Source: Taudactylus pleione (Eukaryota > Chordata > Amphibia > Anura > Myobatrachidae). Taken from it: a DNA stretch of 64,000 bases. The first letter of the stretch is position 1, and each line of letters starts with the position of its first letter. The notes under the pieces are model-generated. The model worked only from the letters and a program-made list of their open reading frames with translations. It had not been told where the DNA came from and searched no databases. The stretch covers positions 434,001 to 498,000 of the forward strand of contig JAUIMM010000739.1 of NCBI GenBank assembly GCA_031769625.1, in the 5' to 3' direction. Below, piece by piece: positions 44,345 to 55,114 of this stretch. Both the position numbers and the translations under genes were made by a program.

Positions 44345-45705
44345 ATGGAGGAAGACTCTGCATTTGACCATTTCTGGAAGGATTTGGACAGGACTTGACA
44401 GAAGATGATCTGGCTTTGGATACACTTGCAGATGTGGATGGTGGTCCAGTTGCTGTGACTTCACCAAATGTCCCTTTTCCACCTCCTCCACACACATCAC
44501 CTCCAAATGTGTCTGACACCACGGAAGGAGATCCAACAGTCTCTGCTGATGACAAGATACGAGTACGAGGTCTTAGTATGATGGAAAATGAGGTGCTTCT
44601 ATAAGAGGCAATCGTCCGATTTCATAGTGGGACCAAAGTTCCTTTAAAAGATCATGGAAAGATCTGGATTGAAATTGGCAAAAACGTTTATGCTGTGCAC
44701 TGCTATGGACATCCTACAAAGTTTTGAAGAAAACGGTAAGAATAAGTATAATTTTTAAATAAACATCACTGTTATTGTAAACCACAATAATCACACTTTT
44801 AAGCCACAAGTTCTCTAATTGGTTCCTCAGGACCCTCAGCAGTGCAAACTTTCCATGTCTCCCCACAATAACGAGTGTAACAATTATCTTCACCTAAGTA
44901 TCTTTGTAAATATGTTAGTGAGTAAAGAATACACCTGTGCCCCTGCTGGGTGACCTGGGTGAGGTCCAGAGGGCACAGTTTGATAACCAATGGTTGAATC
45001 AATAGTTTTTAAGCTAATTTTAATTTTCTAACCTGTGTTCTGTGAAATATGTACTGTGTAATATGTGTATTGTGTACTGAGTAATTTGTGTATTGTGTAC
45101 TCTGTAATATGTGTACTGTGTAATATGTGTATTGTGTACTGTGTACTGTGTAATATGTGTATTGTGTACTGTGTAATATGTGTACTGTGTAATATGTGTA
45201 TTGTGTACTGAGTAATATGTGTATTGTGTACTGTGTAATATGTGTACTGTGTACTGAGTAATATGTGTATTGTGTACTGTGTAATATGTGTACTGTGTAT
45301 TGTGTACTGTGTTCTGTGTACTGTGTAATATGTGTATTGTGTACTGTGTAATATGTGTACTGTGTACTGTGTAATATGTGTATTGTGTACTGTGTAATAT
45401 GTGTACTGTGTACAGTGTAATATGTGTACTGTGTAATATGTGTATTGTGTACTGTGTAATATGTGTATTGCTTGTCTATTATACAATAGATATGTGAAAA
45501 TTATTCTATTTTTCAAGGGTAATTAGTAAAATAACATTTGTCATATATTTTATTTAGGTGGAGTGACCTTTGCAGTCATCTTAGGAGCAAGATAAAATCT
45601 CGGATTGAGCATGTTAAAGGGCCAGAAGGTCCCTTCCCTGAGGTCTTGGCGTTGACGAGAGATCAGTCCCTCAGCCCCTGTCTGGATTCTGGATCTGTCT
45701 ATTAG
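44345..45705 (+). pseudogene. Myb/SANT-like gene, two exons, decayed
   Basis: Exon 1 (44345-44735) starts MEEDSAFDHFWKDLDR, an acidic N-terminus. A one-base frame change near 44390 leads to TEDDLALDTLADVDGG, a Pro-rich linker (VPFPPPPHTSPPN) and the first half of a Myb/SANT domain (MMENEVLLEAIVRFH across a TAA at 44602-44604, then KIWIEIGKNVYAV). A TGA lies at 44725-44727. The donor is AACG|GTAAGA and the acceptor is TATTTTATTTAG at 45546-45557. Exon 2 (45558-45705) resumes in phase with RWSDLCSHLRSKIKSRIEHV and stops at TAG (45703-45705), or continued splicing has been lost. The split RW(S)DL codon at the junction and the RWSDL motif shared with the minus-strand gene support the model. One frameshift and two stops make it a pseudogene. 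It is the type of Myb-like accessory gene found with PIF/Harbinger elements or derived host genes. Confidence 0.6.
45045..45475. repeat. Minisatellite, ~23-bp unit, in the intron of the plus-strand Myb-like gene
   Basis: The unit is about 23 bp, AATATGTGTATTGTGTACTG plus GTGT, about 18 copies with length variants. It lies wholly within the 822-bp intron between 44736 and 45557. Confidence 0.9.
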
Positions 45706-45734
45706 CAATCTGCCCCTGTTCTGTGCCAGGAACT

Positions 45735-47212
45735 TGGACTATATTCACCTGCTGCCTGCTTCTCACCCATAGTCACCTGCTGCCTGCTTCTGACCCATAG
45801 TCTCCTGCTGCCTGCTTCTGACCCATACTCACCTGCTGCCTGCTTCTGACCCATAGTCTCCTGCTGCCTGCTTCTGACCCATAGTCTCCTGCTGCCTGCT
45901 TCTGACCCATAGTCTCCTGCTGCCTGCTTCTGACCCATACTCACCTGCTGCCTGCTTCTGACCCATAGTCACCTGCTGCCTGCTTCTGACCCATACTCAC
46001 CTGCTGCCTGCTTCTGACCCATAGTCTCCTGCTGCCTGCTTCTGACCCATAGTCTCCTGCTGCCTGCTTCTGACCCATACTCACCTGCTGCCTGCTTCTG
46101 ACCCATATTCACCTGCTGCCTGCTTCTGACCGATATTCACCTGCTTCCTGCATCTGACCCATATTCACCTGCTGCCTGCTTCTGACCCATACTCACCTGC
46201 TGCCTGCTTCTGACCCATATTCACCTGCTGCCTGCTTCTGACCCATATTCACCTGCTGCCTGCTTCTGACCCATAGTCACCTGCTGCCTTCTTCTGAGCC
46301 ATAGTCACCTGCTGCCTGCTTCTGACACATATTCACCTGCTGCCTGCTTCTGACCCATAGTCACCTGCTGCCTGCTTCTGAGCCATAGTCACCTGCTGCC
46401 TGCTTCTGCCCCATAGTCACCTGCTGCCTGCTTCCGACCCATACTCACCTGCTGCCTGCTTCTGACCCATAGTCACCTGCTGCCTGCTTCTGAGCCATAG
46501 TCACCTGCTGCCTGCTTCTGCCCCATAGTCACCTGCTGCCTGCTTCCGACCCATATTCACCTGCTTCCGACCCATACTCACCTGCTGCCTGCTTCCGACC
46601 CATACTCACCTGCTGCCTGTTTCCGACCCATACTCACCTGCTGCCTGCTTCCGACCCATACTCACCTGCTGCCTGCTTCCGACCCATACTCACCTGCTGC
46701 CTGCTTCTGACCCATAGTCACCTGCTGCCTGCTTCTGAGCCATATTCACCTGCTGCCTGCTTCTGAGCCATATTCACCTGCTGCCTGCTTCTGACCCATA
46801 TTCACCTGCTGCCTGCTACTGACCCATATTCTCCTGTTGCCTGCTTCTGACCCATACTCACCTGCTGCCTGCTTCTGACCCATAGTCACCTGCTGCCTGC
46901 TTCCGACCCATATTCACCTGCTGCCTGCTTCCGACCCATATTCACCTGCTTCCGACCCATACTCACCTGCTGCCTGCTTCTGACCCATATTCACCTGCTG
47001 CCTGTTTTCGACCGATATTCACCTGCTGCCTGCTTCTGATCCATATTCACCTGCTGCCTGCTTCTGACCCATATTCACCTGCTGCCTACTTCTGACCCAT
47101 ATTCACCTGCTGCCTGCTTCTGACCCATACTCACCTGCTGCCTGCTTCTGACCCATATTCACCTGCTGCCTGCTTCTGACCCATAGTCACCTGCTGCCTG
47201 CTTCTGAGCCAG
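45735..47212. repeat. Minisatellite, 28-bp unit, about 53 copies
   Basis: The unit is 28 bp, CACCTGCTGCCTGCTTCTGA plus CCCATAGT. Variants ATACT, ATATT and TTCCGACC group in blocks. It starts 30 bp after the stop of the Myb-like exon 2. As 28 is not a multiple of three, it is not a coding repeat. Confidence 0.95.
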
Positions 47213-47234
47213 TTTGCTATTCTGCTTGACTGCA

Positions 47235-47443
47235 ATGAACTTTACATTACAATTATGGGAAATGTGATCTGATTACTAAAAATAAGTGATACTTAGGGGT
47301 TGGAGTAAAATTTTACGAATTCTACTCCAATTGCTCTTTAGTAACTTTAGGTGATACTAAAATAATGTGAAAAGGGTGTGAAAACATAAAACAGCCTTTA
47401 TCACTTTATTTTAGTAAAAATAATGATAATAAATAGAGCCCTG
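47235..47443. mobile_element. Repeat R, copy C, right end only
   Basis: Text from ATTACAATTATGGGAAATGT to AATAAATAGAGCCC matches copy B 40257-40452 closely, in the same orientation. The left part is missing. Confidence 0.75.
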
Positions 47444-47933
47444 AGGAAGAAGGGCGTGCGTGTTCCTGGTCCACGTGACCCTCTGTGCAACCTCTTAATA
47501 TGGCTCTTCCTGCACAGATAATCCCGGCCACCAATGGCTTCTCATTCACAGCAATCCGCTGCTAGGATCATCATCAACGACAGGTCCCCTTGTTACTCTG
47601 GCCCCTTACAGGTGTACTGCCTGGTGGCAGCTGTCGTCAGCTTTAGGACTCATACTACAATGATGGAGCATTACAACTAGCCGGATGCACTACATCCCCT
47701 CTGTGGCAGCAGGGCTTTTTCTGCCACCCACTCAGCAATGCCACGGAGCCACGTCTTATACTTTCCTTATAATGGCTCTGCAGCGTAATAGTTGGAGTCT
47801 GTCAGGGGTCATCTAAGGCAACAGGAGACGTCATAGTCCCTCAGTCTACGTCTGACCATCAGTCCCCCCATCATGGATGATATATCACCACATAAATCCA
47901 CAAAAACTGCTGCATAACGCCTGCTCCTTACAG
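47444..47933. other. No gene seen
   Basis: Ordinary sequence with no long frame or repeat. The exon-like fragment at 47934 follows. Confidence 0.5.
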
Positions 47934-48087
47934 AACCCCCTTGTCAGACTATGGAGGTTATATCAGCCAGCTAACGCTACTTCATGAATTACTACGGACG
48001 TTAGACAGACTTCTGACATTATCTAGAATACATTTTTTATTTCGAAACTTCAAACATAGCAGTAGCTTAAAACAAACAAGTGAGTAA
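47934..48087 (+). pseudogene. Exon-like fragment (copy 2)
   Basis: The acceptor GCCTGCTCCTTACAG is followed by a frame open to TAA at 48085-48087 (50 residues), with LTLLHELLRTLDRLLTLSRI in the middle. It aligns with 26795-26892 at both DNA and protein level. It lies on the same strand as the decayed Myb-like gene and about 2.2 kb downstream, so it could be that gene's lost terminal exon. That link is an inference from position only. Confidence 0.3.
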
Positions 48088-48599
48088 TTGTTCCACTGAT
48101 CACACTTATGTGTGGAAGTTATGTCTATAAAAGCCTTGTGGCTGAGCTGTGTGGTTATTTTCTGAAGTTAACACTAAGTAACAGTGAAGTAACCGCTGGT
48201 GATTCTCATCTGTAGCCTTAAAAACTAGGTCAAAGAAAAAAAACAAACAGAATAACAAAAGCAACGCGCTCTGCAAATGTGTAATGACGGACAGGATAGC
48301 GTCTGAGCGCCTGTGCGCGCACGCTGACAATCAGACTGACAAACATATTGTTACTCCTGGGTTTTTAATAATTTGCTACTTGTTTACATTGCTTTGTGTT
48401 TATCTTGTCATACGTGTGTATATTGTAGTGTCAGTCATTGTATAACTATGCTCTGTACACAAGCAGCTCTGCAATACCGCCCTTGTTAAACGCAGAAGGA
48501 GGTGTCTGACACCCCGTGATACCAACACAGCTTACGCAGGCTGGCCGGCATGCCAGGCCAGGAATCGATGTCCATGGACGCAGATCCCGCACCAGACGC
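48088..48599. other. No gene seen
   Basis: A-rich and TG-rich tracts occur, with no coding or repeat signature recognised. Confidence 0.5.
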
Positions 48600-48866
48600 A
48601 GGTCAGGCTAACATCGACTTCCTGAGTGAGTCTATGGTCAGTCAGAACGGTCGCTGTAACGGAGACGCCGGCGTCACATAGCCAACACTTCCCGTTCCCT
48701 CCCGAAACACTCCCTGCCTGTCAATGACTATGTGAATAAAAATGTGCAGCCTGCAACTACGGTAATGTACCTTAATACGTGCGCAGTGTGACTCAGACGC
48801 ATGCACAGTGGCAAAACATCGCTCCATTCACAAAAAACATTGACATAGCGTTCACCTCAGAATATG
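48600..48866 (-). mobile_element. Subfamily C TIR element fragment, inverted
   Basis: Read on the minus strand it contains ATTGACAGGCAGGGAGTGTT near 48728-48709 and TGCGTCTGAGTCACACTGCG near 48802-48783. These are subfamily C blocks in the order seen at 9029 and 25465. Its terminus is obscured by the adjoining subfamily A element. Confidence 0.6.
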
Positions 48867-49367
48867 GGACCTTATTCAGAGTTGGTCGCAAGCGCCGATG
48901 CGCTCGTAACAGACTCAATGGTTAGTCCTGCGCACGCGCAGCAGCCAAACTGCGCGTGCGCAAGCCCCGGAGCGACAGAGAAACTCTCTCGCTCCGGAGC
49001 TCATTACCAAAGGGGGGGCTGTCGATGTTGATCGACAGCTCGCCCCGTTTGGTAGGCGGGCCGCTGGGTGGTTTCCAAAATGGAGGCGTTCCTTAATGAA
49101 CGCCTACCGTTTTGTGGGTGGCCGCACTGACATCATCAGTGATGTCAGTGGGGAGCTTCCTGCTCCATCAGAGCAGAAAGCTCCCTGGGGCTTACGAGTG
49201 CCCAGACCCAACCTTAGGGTCTGGTCGTAAGCCCCGATGGTCGCGAGGGTGATCTGATGGTAACCCACAGCTTAACTAACGACCAGGAGGCCGCACTTCA
49301 AAAATGAAGCGGCCGCCCTCATTCAGAGAGAGCGATCGCTTCTTGCGACCGCCTCTGAATGAGGGCC
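48867..49367. mobile_element. Short TIR element, subfamily A
   Basis: The termini are GGACCTTATTCAG (48867-48879) and CTGAATGAGGGCC (49355-49367). ATG flanks both sides (48864-48866, 49368-49370), a 3-bp target duplication. The interior has the same hairpin series as 6523-7004, including the terminal hairpin GCCCTCATTCAGAG ... CTCTGAATGAGGGC. Confidence 0.85.
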
Positions 49368-49370
49368 ATG

Positions 49371-49660
49371 GTCCCCGGGGTGATCCCACCGTAAAACACT
49401 TCGGCGGTCGTTTCTTTGCTTCTCAATGTGTTTGATAGTATTGTCCACTGGGATCCTCCATTGTTATTCTGGGACACTGCAAAGGCGGCTATGAGGGGAC
49501 GCGTATTGCATGTCAGGCACGGTGTAACATAATATAATGCCCTAAATATACTACTCGTCACTCTGCCCTACATCCTGCATATAGCGCTTATGTTGATGCC
49601 CCTCCTGAGGGAGTGTTTTGCTGTCCACTGTGCAACGGTCTCTTGACTATACCAAACATT
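49371..49660. other. No gene seen
   Basis: About 290 bp of unremarkable sequence between two TIR elements. Confidence 0.5.
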
Positions 49661-50190
49661 GGCCCTCATTCAGAGCCACTCGCTATCGGCAGTACGCTCG
49701 TTCCGAGCGATGTTCGCACATCTGCGCATGCGCGAACCAGTCAGTGCGGCCGAAAATCATTTGTACGCAATATAGCGAGTGCCTGCTATTTTGAGTGACA
49801 GAATGAGGCGTATGTGGGTGGTAATAGGGGAAGGTGCTTGAAAACGGGGAGTGGGAGATCCGATCGCAGGCGTGCTTAAAGGTCAAAACGGGCAGCGTCA
49901 ATGACCACGTCATTTGTTTTTTTTTAACTCAGAACTGCTCGCAAAATAGCGGTTGAAAAAACCAACCACAAGAATAGCGAGCAGTTCATATCCTGTTCGA
50001 TGTACTCGATTAATCTAATAAATAGCGGACATGACGTATGGTGCGAGCGGCCAGGGGGCATTTTTCAGAAATAAAAGAGCGTATGTTTTGCTCGCTCGTT
50101 CAGACTTAGAGGTGTGAACAGACTGCAATGTACGAATGGATCATTTGCATAGCCACCCACTGACAGTCTGCTGCCGTGCTGCGTGCGAAC
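49661..50190. mobile_element. Subfamily B TIR element, right end lost
   Basis: It starts GGCCCTCATTCAG and follows the 4397-4995 element closely (CGAGCGATGTTCGCAC, GTGGGTGGTAATAGGG, CTTAGAGGTGTGAACA). The complementary right terminus is absent. LINE sequence begins at about 50195, so the end is approximate. Confidence 0.7.
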
Positions 50191-50194
50191 ACGC

Positions 50195-50470
50195 AAGACT
50201 GGTACTGCACTTGGCTGCATCTGTGATTTCTACCTTATGCAGCAAAAAAGGCCCAGGACCCGATGACTTTGGTGCAGACTTTTATAAGATGCTTCGTCCC
50301 CACCTCACCCCGTTTCTTACTTTGCTTTTCCAAACATTCCATAAGGACTGTCCCTCTTATCCTGATTTTAATAAGTCACATACTATTTTTATTCCAAAGT
50401 CTAACCATGACCCTAAGTCTGTCTCCTCCTACCGTTCAATCACTTTACTGAACCAAGATTTCAAGGATTT
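50195..50470 (+). pseudogene. L1/Tx1-type LINE reverse transcriptase, N-terminal part
   Basis: The frame encodes STLCSKKGPGPDDFGADFYK, then HLTPFLTLLFQTFH, then KSHTIFIPKSNHDPKSVSSY and RSITLLNQDFK. These match RT blocks 0-2 of L1-clade LINEs (PGPDGF, IPK..KDP, YRPISLLN). Normal ORF1 and endonuclease parts are absent. The domain is interrupted at about 50471 by a 29-bp tandem array. Confidence 0.8.
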
Positions 50471-51040
50471 TCTCAAAAGTCCTAGCGAGCAGGCTGCAGG
50501 CTATTCCCCCGCTATCCTCACTGCCCAGGCTATTCCCCCGCTATCCTCACTGCCCAGGCTATTCCCCCACTATCCTCACTGCCCAGGCTATTCCCCTGCT
50601 ATCCTCACTGCCCAGGCTATTCCTCCGCTATCCTCACTGCCTAGGCTATTCCCCCGCTATCCTCACTGCCCAGGCTACTCCCCCGCTATCCTCACTGCCC
50701 AGGCTATTCCCCCGCTATCCTCACTGCCCAGCATATTCCCCCGCTATCCTCACTGCCCAGTCTATTCCCCCGCTATCCTCACTGCCCAGGCTATTCCCCC
50801 GCTATCCTCACTGCCCAGCATATTCCCCCGCTATCCTCACTGCCCAGGCTATTCCCCCGCTATCCTCACTGCCCAGCATATTCCCCCGCTATCCTCACTG
50901 CCCAGGCTATTCCCCCCGCTATCCTCACTGCCCAGGCTACTCACCCGCTATCCTCACTGCCCAGGCTATTCCCCCGCTATCCTCACTGCTCAGGCTATTC
51001 CCCCGCTATCCTCACTGCCCAGCATCTTGGCTTCACCCAT
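50471..51040. repeat. Minisatellite, 29-bp unit, inside the LINE RT
   Basis: The unit is 29 bp, CTATTCCCCCGCTATCCTCA plus CTGCCCAGG, about 19 copies. It sits between LINE codons for LLNQDFK and the LDAEKA block, so it arose within or was inserted into an already dead LINE. The frame stays open through it by chance. Confidence 0.9.
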
Positions 51041-51322
51041 GGCCACTGCTCGGTACATGGTGTACGGCCGGCCTTAGCTGCAATTATGGCATCTACAGAT
51101 TCATCTTCCTGCTCTCATTCTAAGTTTTGTTAAGTTTAGATGCAGAAAAGGCTATCGAAAAAGTGTCCTGGCTTCACCTCCAACATATTTTTGGACATAG
51201 TGCCTTTTTACCCGCAATCTATAAGTTTCAATTCACTCTATCCTTACCGCCATTTTAAATATAAAGGGAGAGTTGGGTTTCTCTGTCACCATGCACCAAG
51301 GTACACTACAGGGCTGAACTTT
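51041..51322 (+). pseudogene. L1/Tx1-type LINE RT, palm A block
   Basis: In one frame near 51134-51235 it reads LSLDAEKAIEKVSWLHLQHI, the conserved LDAEKAFD palm motif with the first catalytic aspartate. Downstream codons are degenerate where the RQGCPLSP motif is expected. A TIR element interrupts it at 51323. Confidence 0.75.
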
Positions 51323-51795
51323 GGACCTCATTCAGACCCGCTCGCAAGCACCTATGCGCTCACAAGCGGGTCGATGGTGAGGCCCTGCGCACATGCAGCA
51401 GCCGCAGTGCGCGTGTGCTAGCTCCGGAGCGAGTGACAAAAGGGGCGGCTGTCGATGTTGATCAACAGCTCACCCCATTTTGTAGACGGGGAGGGGGTGT
51501 GGCCGGACAGACTGAGGCGTTCCTGAAGTGATGTCAGTAAGTAGCTTCCTGCTCTGTTAGAGCATGAAGCTACCTGGGGCTTGCGGGAGACGAGACCTGA
51601 CACCAAGGGTCTCTTTGCAAGCCCCGATGGTCGCTATGGTCGAGACCATCGCGACCATCACCTGGTCACTTGCTAAAGCTGAGCGTGGTCAACCACAGCT
51701 TAGTGAGTGGCCAGGAGGCCGGACTTTAAAGAGGAAGTGGACGTCCTCATTCAGAGCGAGCGCTCGCATTTTGCAAGCGGCTCTGAATGAGATCC
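51323..51795. mobile_element. Short TIR element, subfamily A, inside the LINE
   Basis: The termini are GGACCTCATTCAG and CTGAATGAGATCC (51783-51795), flanked by CTT and TTT. The interior has the hairpin blocks typical of subfamily A (GGCTGTCGATGTTGATC, AGCTACCTGGGGCTTGCG). LINE coding resumes to its right. Confidence 0.8.
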
Positions 51796-52470
51796 TTTGT
51801 CCTCATTACATTCTAACTTAGCCCTTGTCCCCTTTCTTAATCTATTAGATTCTTGGGATGCCATAAAGGGACATAACGTTTGGCTCCCGGCCGGTGAAGG
51901 TCACTGCTCTTACGGACGACCTGTTCTATCGTATCTCTAACCCGAGAGGAGCCCTACCGTCCCGTTTTGATAAACTTACTGAATTCGGCAAACTTTCTGG
52001 TTTCATCGTAAATAAAGATAAATTTCTGGCCCTATATATAGGCCCTACCTCGAGACCCCCTGGTGTTCCCATTTTATGGGCCTCCACGTCTCTGCCATAT
52101 CTGGGTATTTGGTTTCCTCGCAATATCCATACTCTTTATTCTATTAATATTAATATTATAATCACCGCTATAATATGGGAACTACAGAGCTGGAAGACTC
52201 TCCCTATTTCTTATCTTGGTCGGGCCAACCTTGTCAAAATGATTAGTTCCTCTAAGCGTTTGTATCCTCTACACATTCTGGCTTTACCTCTATCATATGC
52301 AGACAAAAAACTTCTATACAAAGAATTCTGACAGTTTATTTGGTTAGACAAGCGCCCATGCATTGCCATGATTATACCCAGCAGTGCCTGCTATGGGTCC
52401 AATCCATTTCCTTATTTGTTCCAGGGGGAGGAATTGGGCTGTTTTTTTTAATCATAAATGATTTTCCTGA
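51796..52470 (+). pseudogene. L1/Tx1-type LINE RT, catalytic box and C-terminal part
   Basis: After the TIR element the frame gives VKVTALTDDLFYRISNPRGA, where TDD stands in place of the usual YADD/FADD box. It continues with FGKLSGFIVNKDKF, LPYLGIWFPRNI, SWKTLPISYLGRANLVKM and YADKKLLYKEF, all in the order of L1-clade RT thumb and C-terminal regions. A TGA at 52329-52331 and later frame changes end it; FIWLDK and GGGIGLF are still recognisable to about 52450. Confidence 0.8.
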
Positions 52471-52539
52471 TGAAAATGAAAAATATAAGATTGTAATAAT
52501 ATTATTAATTATTATCAGTTACATATATAGCACTAGTGG

Positions 52540-53105
52540 GTTGGGTACAAGATTCCAGCGCTCGGGATACAAGCGGTCAGAATCCTGAACCCGGCATCCC
52601 GACAGGGTTAGGATACTGACACCTTTCGATATGCATCCTAACCCTGCCCCTAATCCTAACCCTCCCCCTACTGCCTAACCCTAACCCTCTGCCCCTAGTG
52701 CCTAACCCTAACCCTCCCCTCACTAGTGCCTAACCGTAACCCTCCCCCCCAGTGCCTAACCCTAACCCTCCCCCTAGTGCCTAACCCTCCCCCCCAATAG
52801 TGCCTAACCATAACCCCCCAGTGCATAACCCTAATCCTCCCCCCACTTGTGCCTAACCCTCCCCCCTACTAGTGCCTAACCCTAACCCCCCCAGTGACTA
52901 ACCCAAACCCTCCCCCCACTAATGCCTAACCTTCCCCCTAGTGCCTAACCCTAACCCACCCCCCCCTAGTGCCTAACCCTCCCCCCCACTACTGCTTAAG
53001 CCTAACCCTCCCCCCCACTACTGCCTAAGCCTATCCCTCCCCTACCCCTCTACTTACTGTTGGGATGCGGGCGATCTGTATGCCGGCACCGGGATTCTGA
53101 GTGGT
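52540..53105. mobile_element. MITE-like repeat with CCCTAA-rich core
   Basis: The ends GGTCAGAATCCTGAACCCGG / CATCCCGACAGGG (about 52574-52606) and GCCGGCACCGGGATTCTGAG (about 53082-53101) are partly complementary. Between them lies a variable CCCTAACCCT...AGTGCCTAA tandem region (52623-53050, unit about 25 bp). Ends are approximate. Confidence 0.55.
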
Positions 53106-53340
53106 GGATAATAATTACATCCACCATATGCCATTGCACTCTACAATATAAAACACAGTAATAAAACGAGACTGGGTAATAACAGGCAGAGAGGTAAGAG
53201 GGTTCTGCTCACAGGCTGACACTCTATAGGGAAAGAGGCATTTCAGTGTTAGATTGGAGCATGAAAGGCCCACAGGGGAACTCAGTAATAGAAGCCAGCA
53301 CCCCACCTTTTAATGCTTTCAGGTGTTGACAATGCAATTT
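53106..53340. other. No gene seen
   Basis: Ordinary sequence between two CCCTAA-rich arrays. Confidence 0.5.
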
Positions 53341-55095
53341 TAGCCTATCCTTAACTGCAGCCTAATTCTAACCACAGCCTAACCCTATCCTAACTACAGA
53401 CTAACCCTAACCGCAGCCTAATCCTATCCTAACTACAGACTAACCCTAACCACAGCCTAATCCTATCCTAACTGCAGACTAACCCTAACCACAGCCTAAT
53501 CCTATCCTAACTGCAGACAAACCGTAACCGCAGCCTAACCCTATCCTAACCACAGCCTAACCCTATCCTAACTACAGACTAATCCTAACCACAGCCTAAC
53601 CCTATCCTAACTGCAGCCTAATCCTAACCACAGCCTAACCCTATCCTAACTACAGACTAACCCTAACCACAGCCTAACCCTATCCTAACTACAGACTAAC
53701 CCTAACCACAGCCTAATCCTATCCTAACTGCAGACAAACCCTAACCGCAGCCTAACCCTATCCTAACTACAGACTAATCCTAACCGCAGCCTAATCCTAT
53801 CCTAACTACAGACTAACCCTAACCACAGCCTAACCCTATCCTAACTACAGACTAACCCTAACCACAGCCTAATCCTATCCTAACTGCAGACTAACCCTAA
53901 CCGCAGCCTAACCCTATCCTAACTACAGACTAACCCTGACCACAGCCTAATCCTATCCTAACTACAGACTAACCCTAACCACAGCCTAATCCTATCCTAA
54001 CTGCAGACTAACCCTAACCGCAGCCTAACCCTATCCTAACTACAGACTAACCCTGACCACAGCCTAATCCTATCCTAACTACAGACTAACCCTAACCACA
54101 GCCTAATCCTATCCTAACTGCAGACTAACCCTAACCACAGCCTAACCCTATCCTAACTGCAGACTAACCCTAACCGCAGCCTAACCCTATCCTAACTGCA
54201 GACTAACCCTAACTGCAGCCTAACCCCTATCCTAACTGCAGACTAACCCTAACCGCAGCCTAACCCTATCCTAACCGCAGCATAACCCTATCCTAACTGC
54301 AGACTAACCCGACCCTAACTGCAGACTAACCCTAACTGCAGACCAGGTGCATTTCTAGAGAGGAGGGGGCCCATGTGCAGTCTCCAACATGGGCCTCCTC
54401 CGGCAGTGCACTGAGCTGTGCGCGGCCAGCGCCAGAGTTATAGACTCTGGGCACCGCGCCAATGTGGGACTCCGGAGAGGTAAGTATTATTATGGGTGCA
54501 GGGTATGTGGTGCGGCCCCCCCTGGACCCAGGTGCCCGTGTTCCCCGCACACCCTGCACCCATTATAAATACACCCCTGCTGCAGACTAACCCTACCCTA
54601 ACTGCAGACTAACCCTACCCTAACTGCCGACTAACTTAAACCCTAGAATAATCCTAATCCTACCCTAACTGCAGACTAACCCTAACCACAGCCTAACCGC
54701 AGACTAACCCTAACCGCAGCCTAAGACTACCCTACTTGCTGATTAACCCTGATCGCAGACTGACCCTACCCTTGCTGTAGACTAACCCTAATTGTAGCCT
54801 AGTCCTAACCCTACCCTAACTGCAGACTAACTCTAACTTCAGCCTAATCCTATCGCTACCTTAAACGCAGCCTAACCCTAACAAACTGTGGCAAACTGAC
54901 CCTAGCCACAGACTAACCCTGCCCTAATTGCAGACTAACCCTAACCTCAGCCAAATTCTATCCCTACCCTAAACGCAGACTATCCCTAACCGCAGACTAA
55001 CCCTAACACTACCTTCAGCCTAACCCTACCCTAACTGCGGACTAACCCTAATTGTAGCCTAATCCTAACCCTACGCTAACTGCAAACTAACCCTA
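53341..55095. repeat. Minisatellite, ~39-bp unit with CCCTAACC motifs
   Basis: The unit is about 39 bp and combines CTAACCCTAACCACAGCC and TAATCCTATCCTAACTGCAG. It is regular up to about 54335 and increasingly degenerate to the right of the inserted hAT-like element. The CCCTAA content resembles vertebrate telomeric repeats, but the period is not telomeric. Confidence 0.9.
54344..54579. mobile_element. hAT-like MITE, 236 bp, with 8-bp target duplication
   Basis: CAGGTGCATTTCTAGAG at the left faces TTATAAATACACCCCTG at the right (imperfect TIRs beginning CAGG). CTGCAGAC occurs immediately on both sides (54336-54343 and 54580-54587). An 8-bp duplication and CAG-starting TIRs fit hAT transposons. 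It splits the 39-bp array. CTGCAGAC is part of the array unit, so the duplication could partly reflect the repeat. Confidence 0.8.
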
Positions 55096-55114
55096 ATGCT
55101 ATGAAGCATAGTCA

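Noticed and set aside
48551..48680. A start codon in good context with a GTGAGT donor (MPGQESMSMDADPAPDAGQA)
   Set aside because: The same stretch reads, in reverse, as interior of a subfamily C TIR element, so the apparent exon is probably chance.
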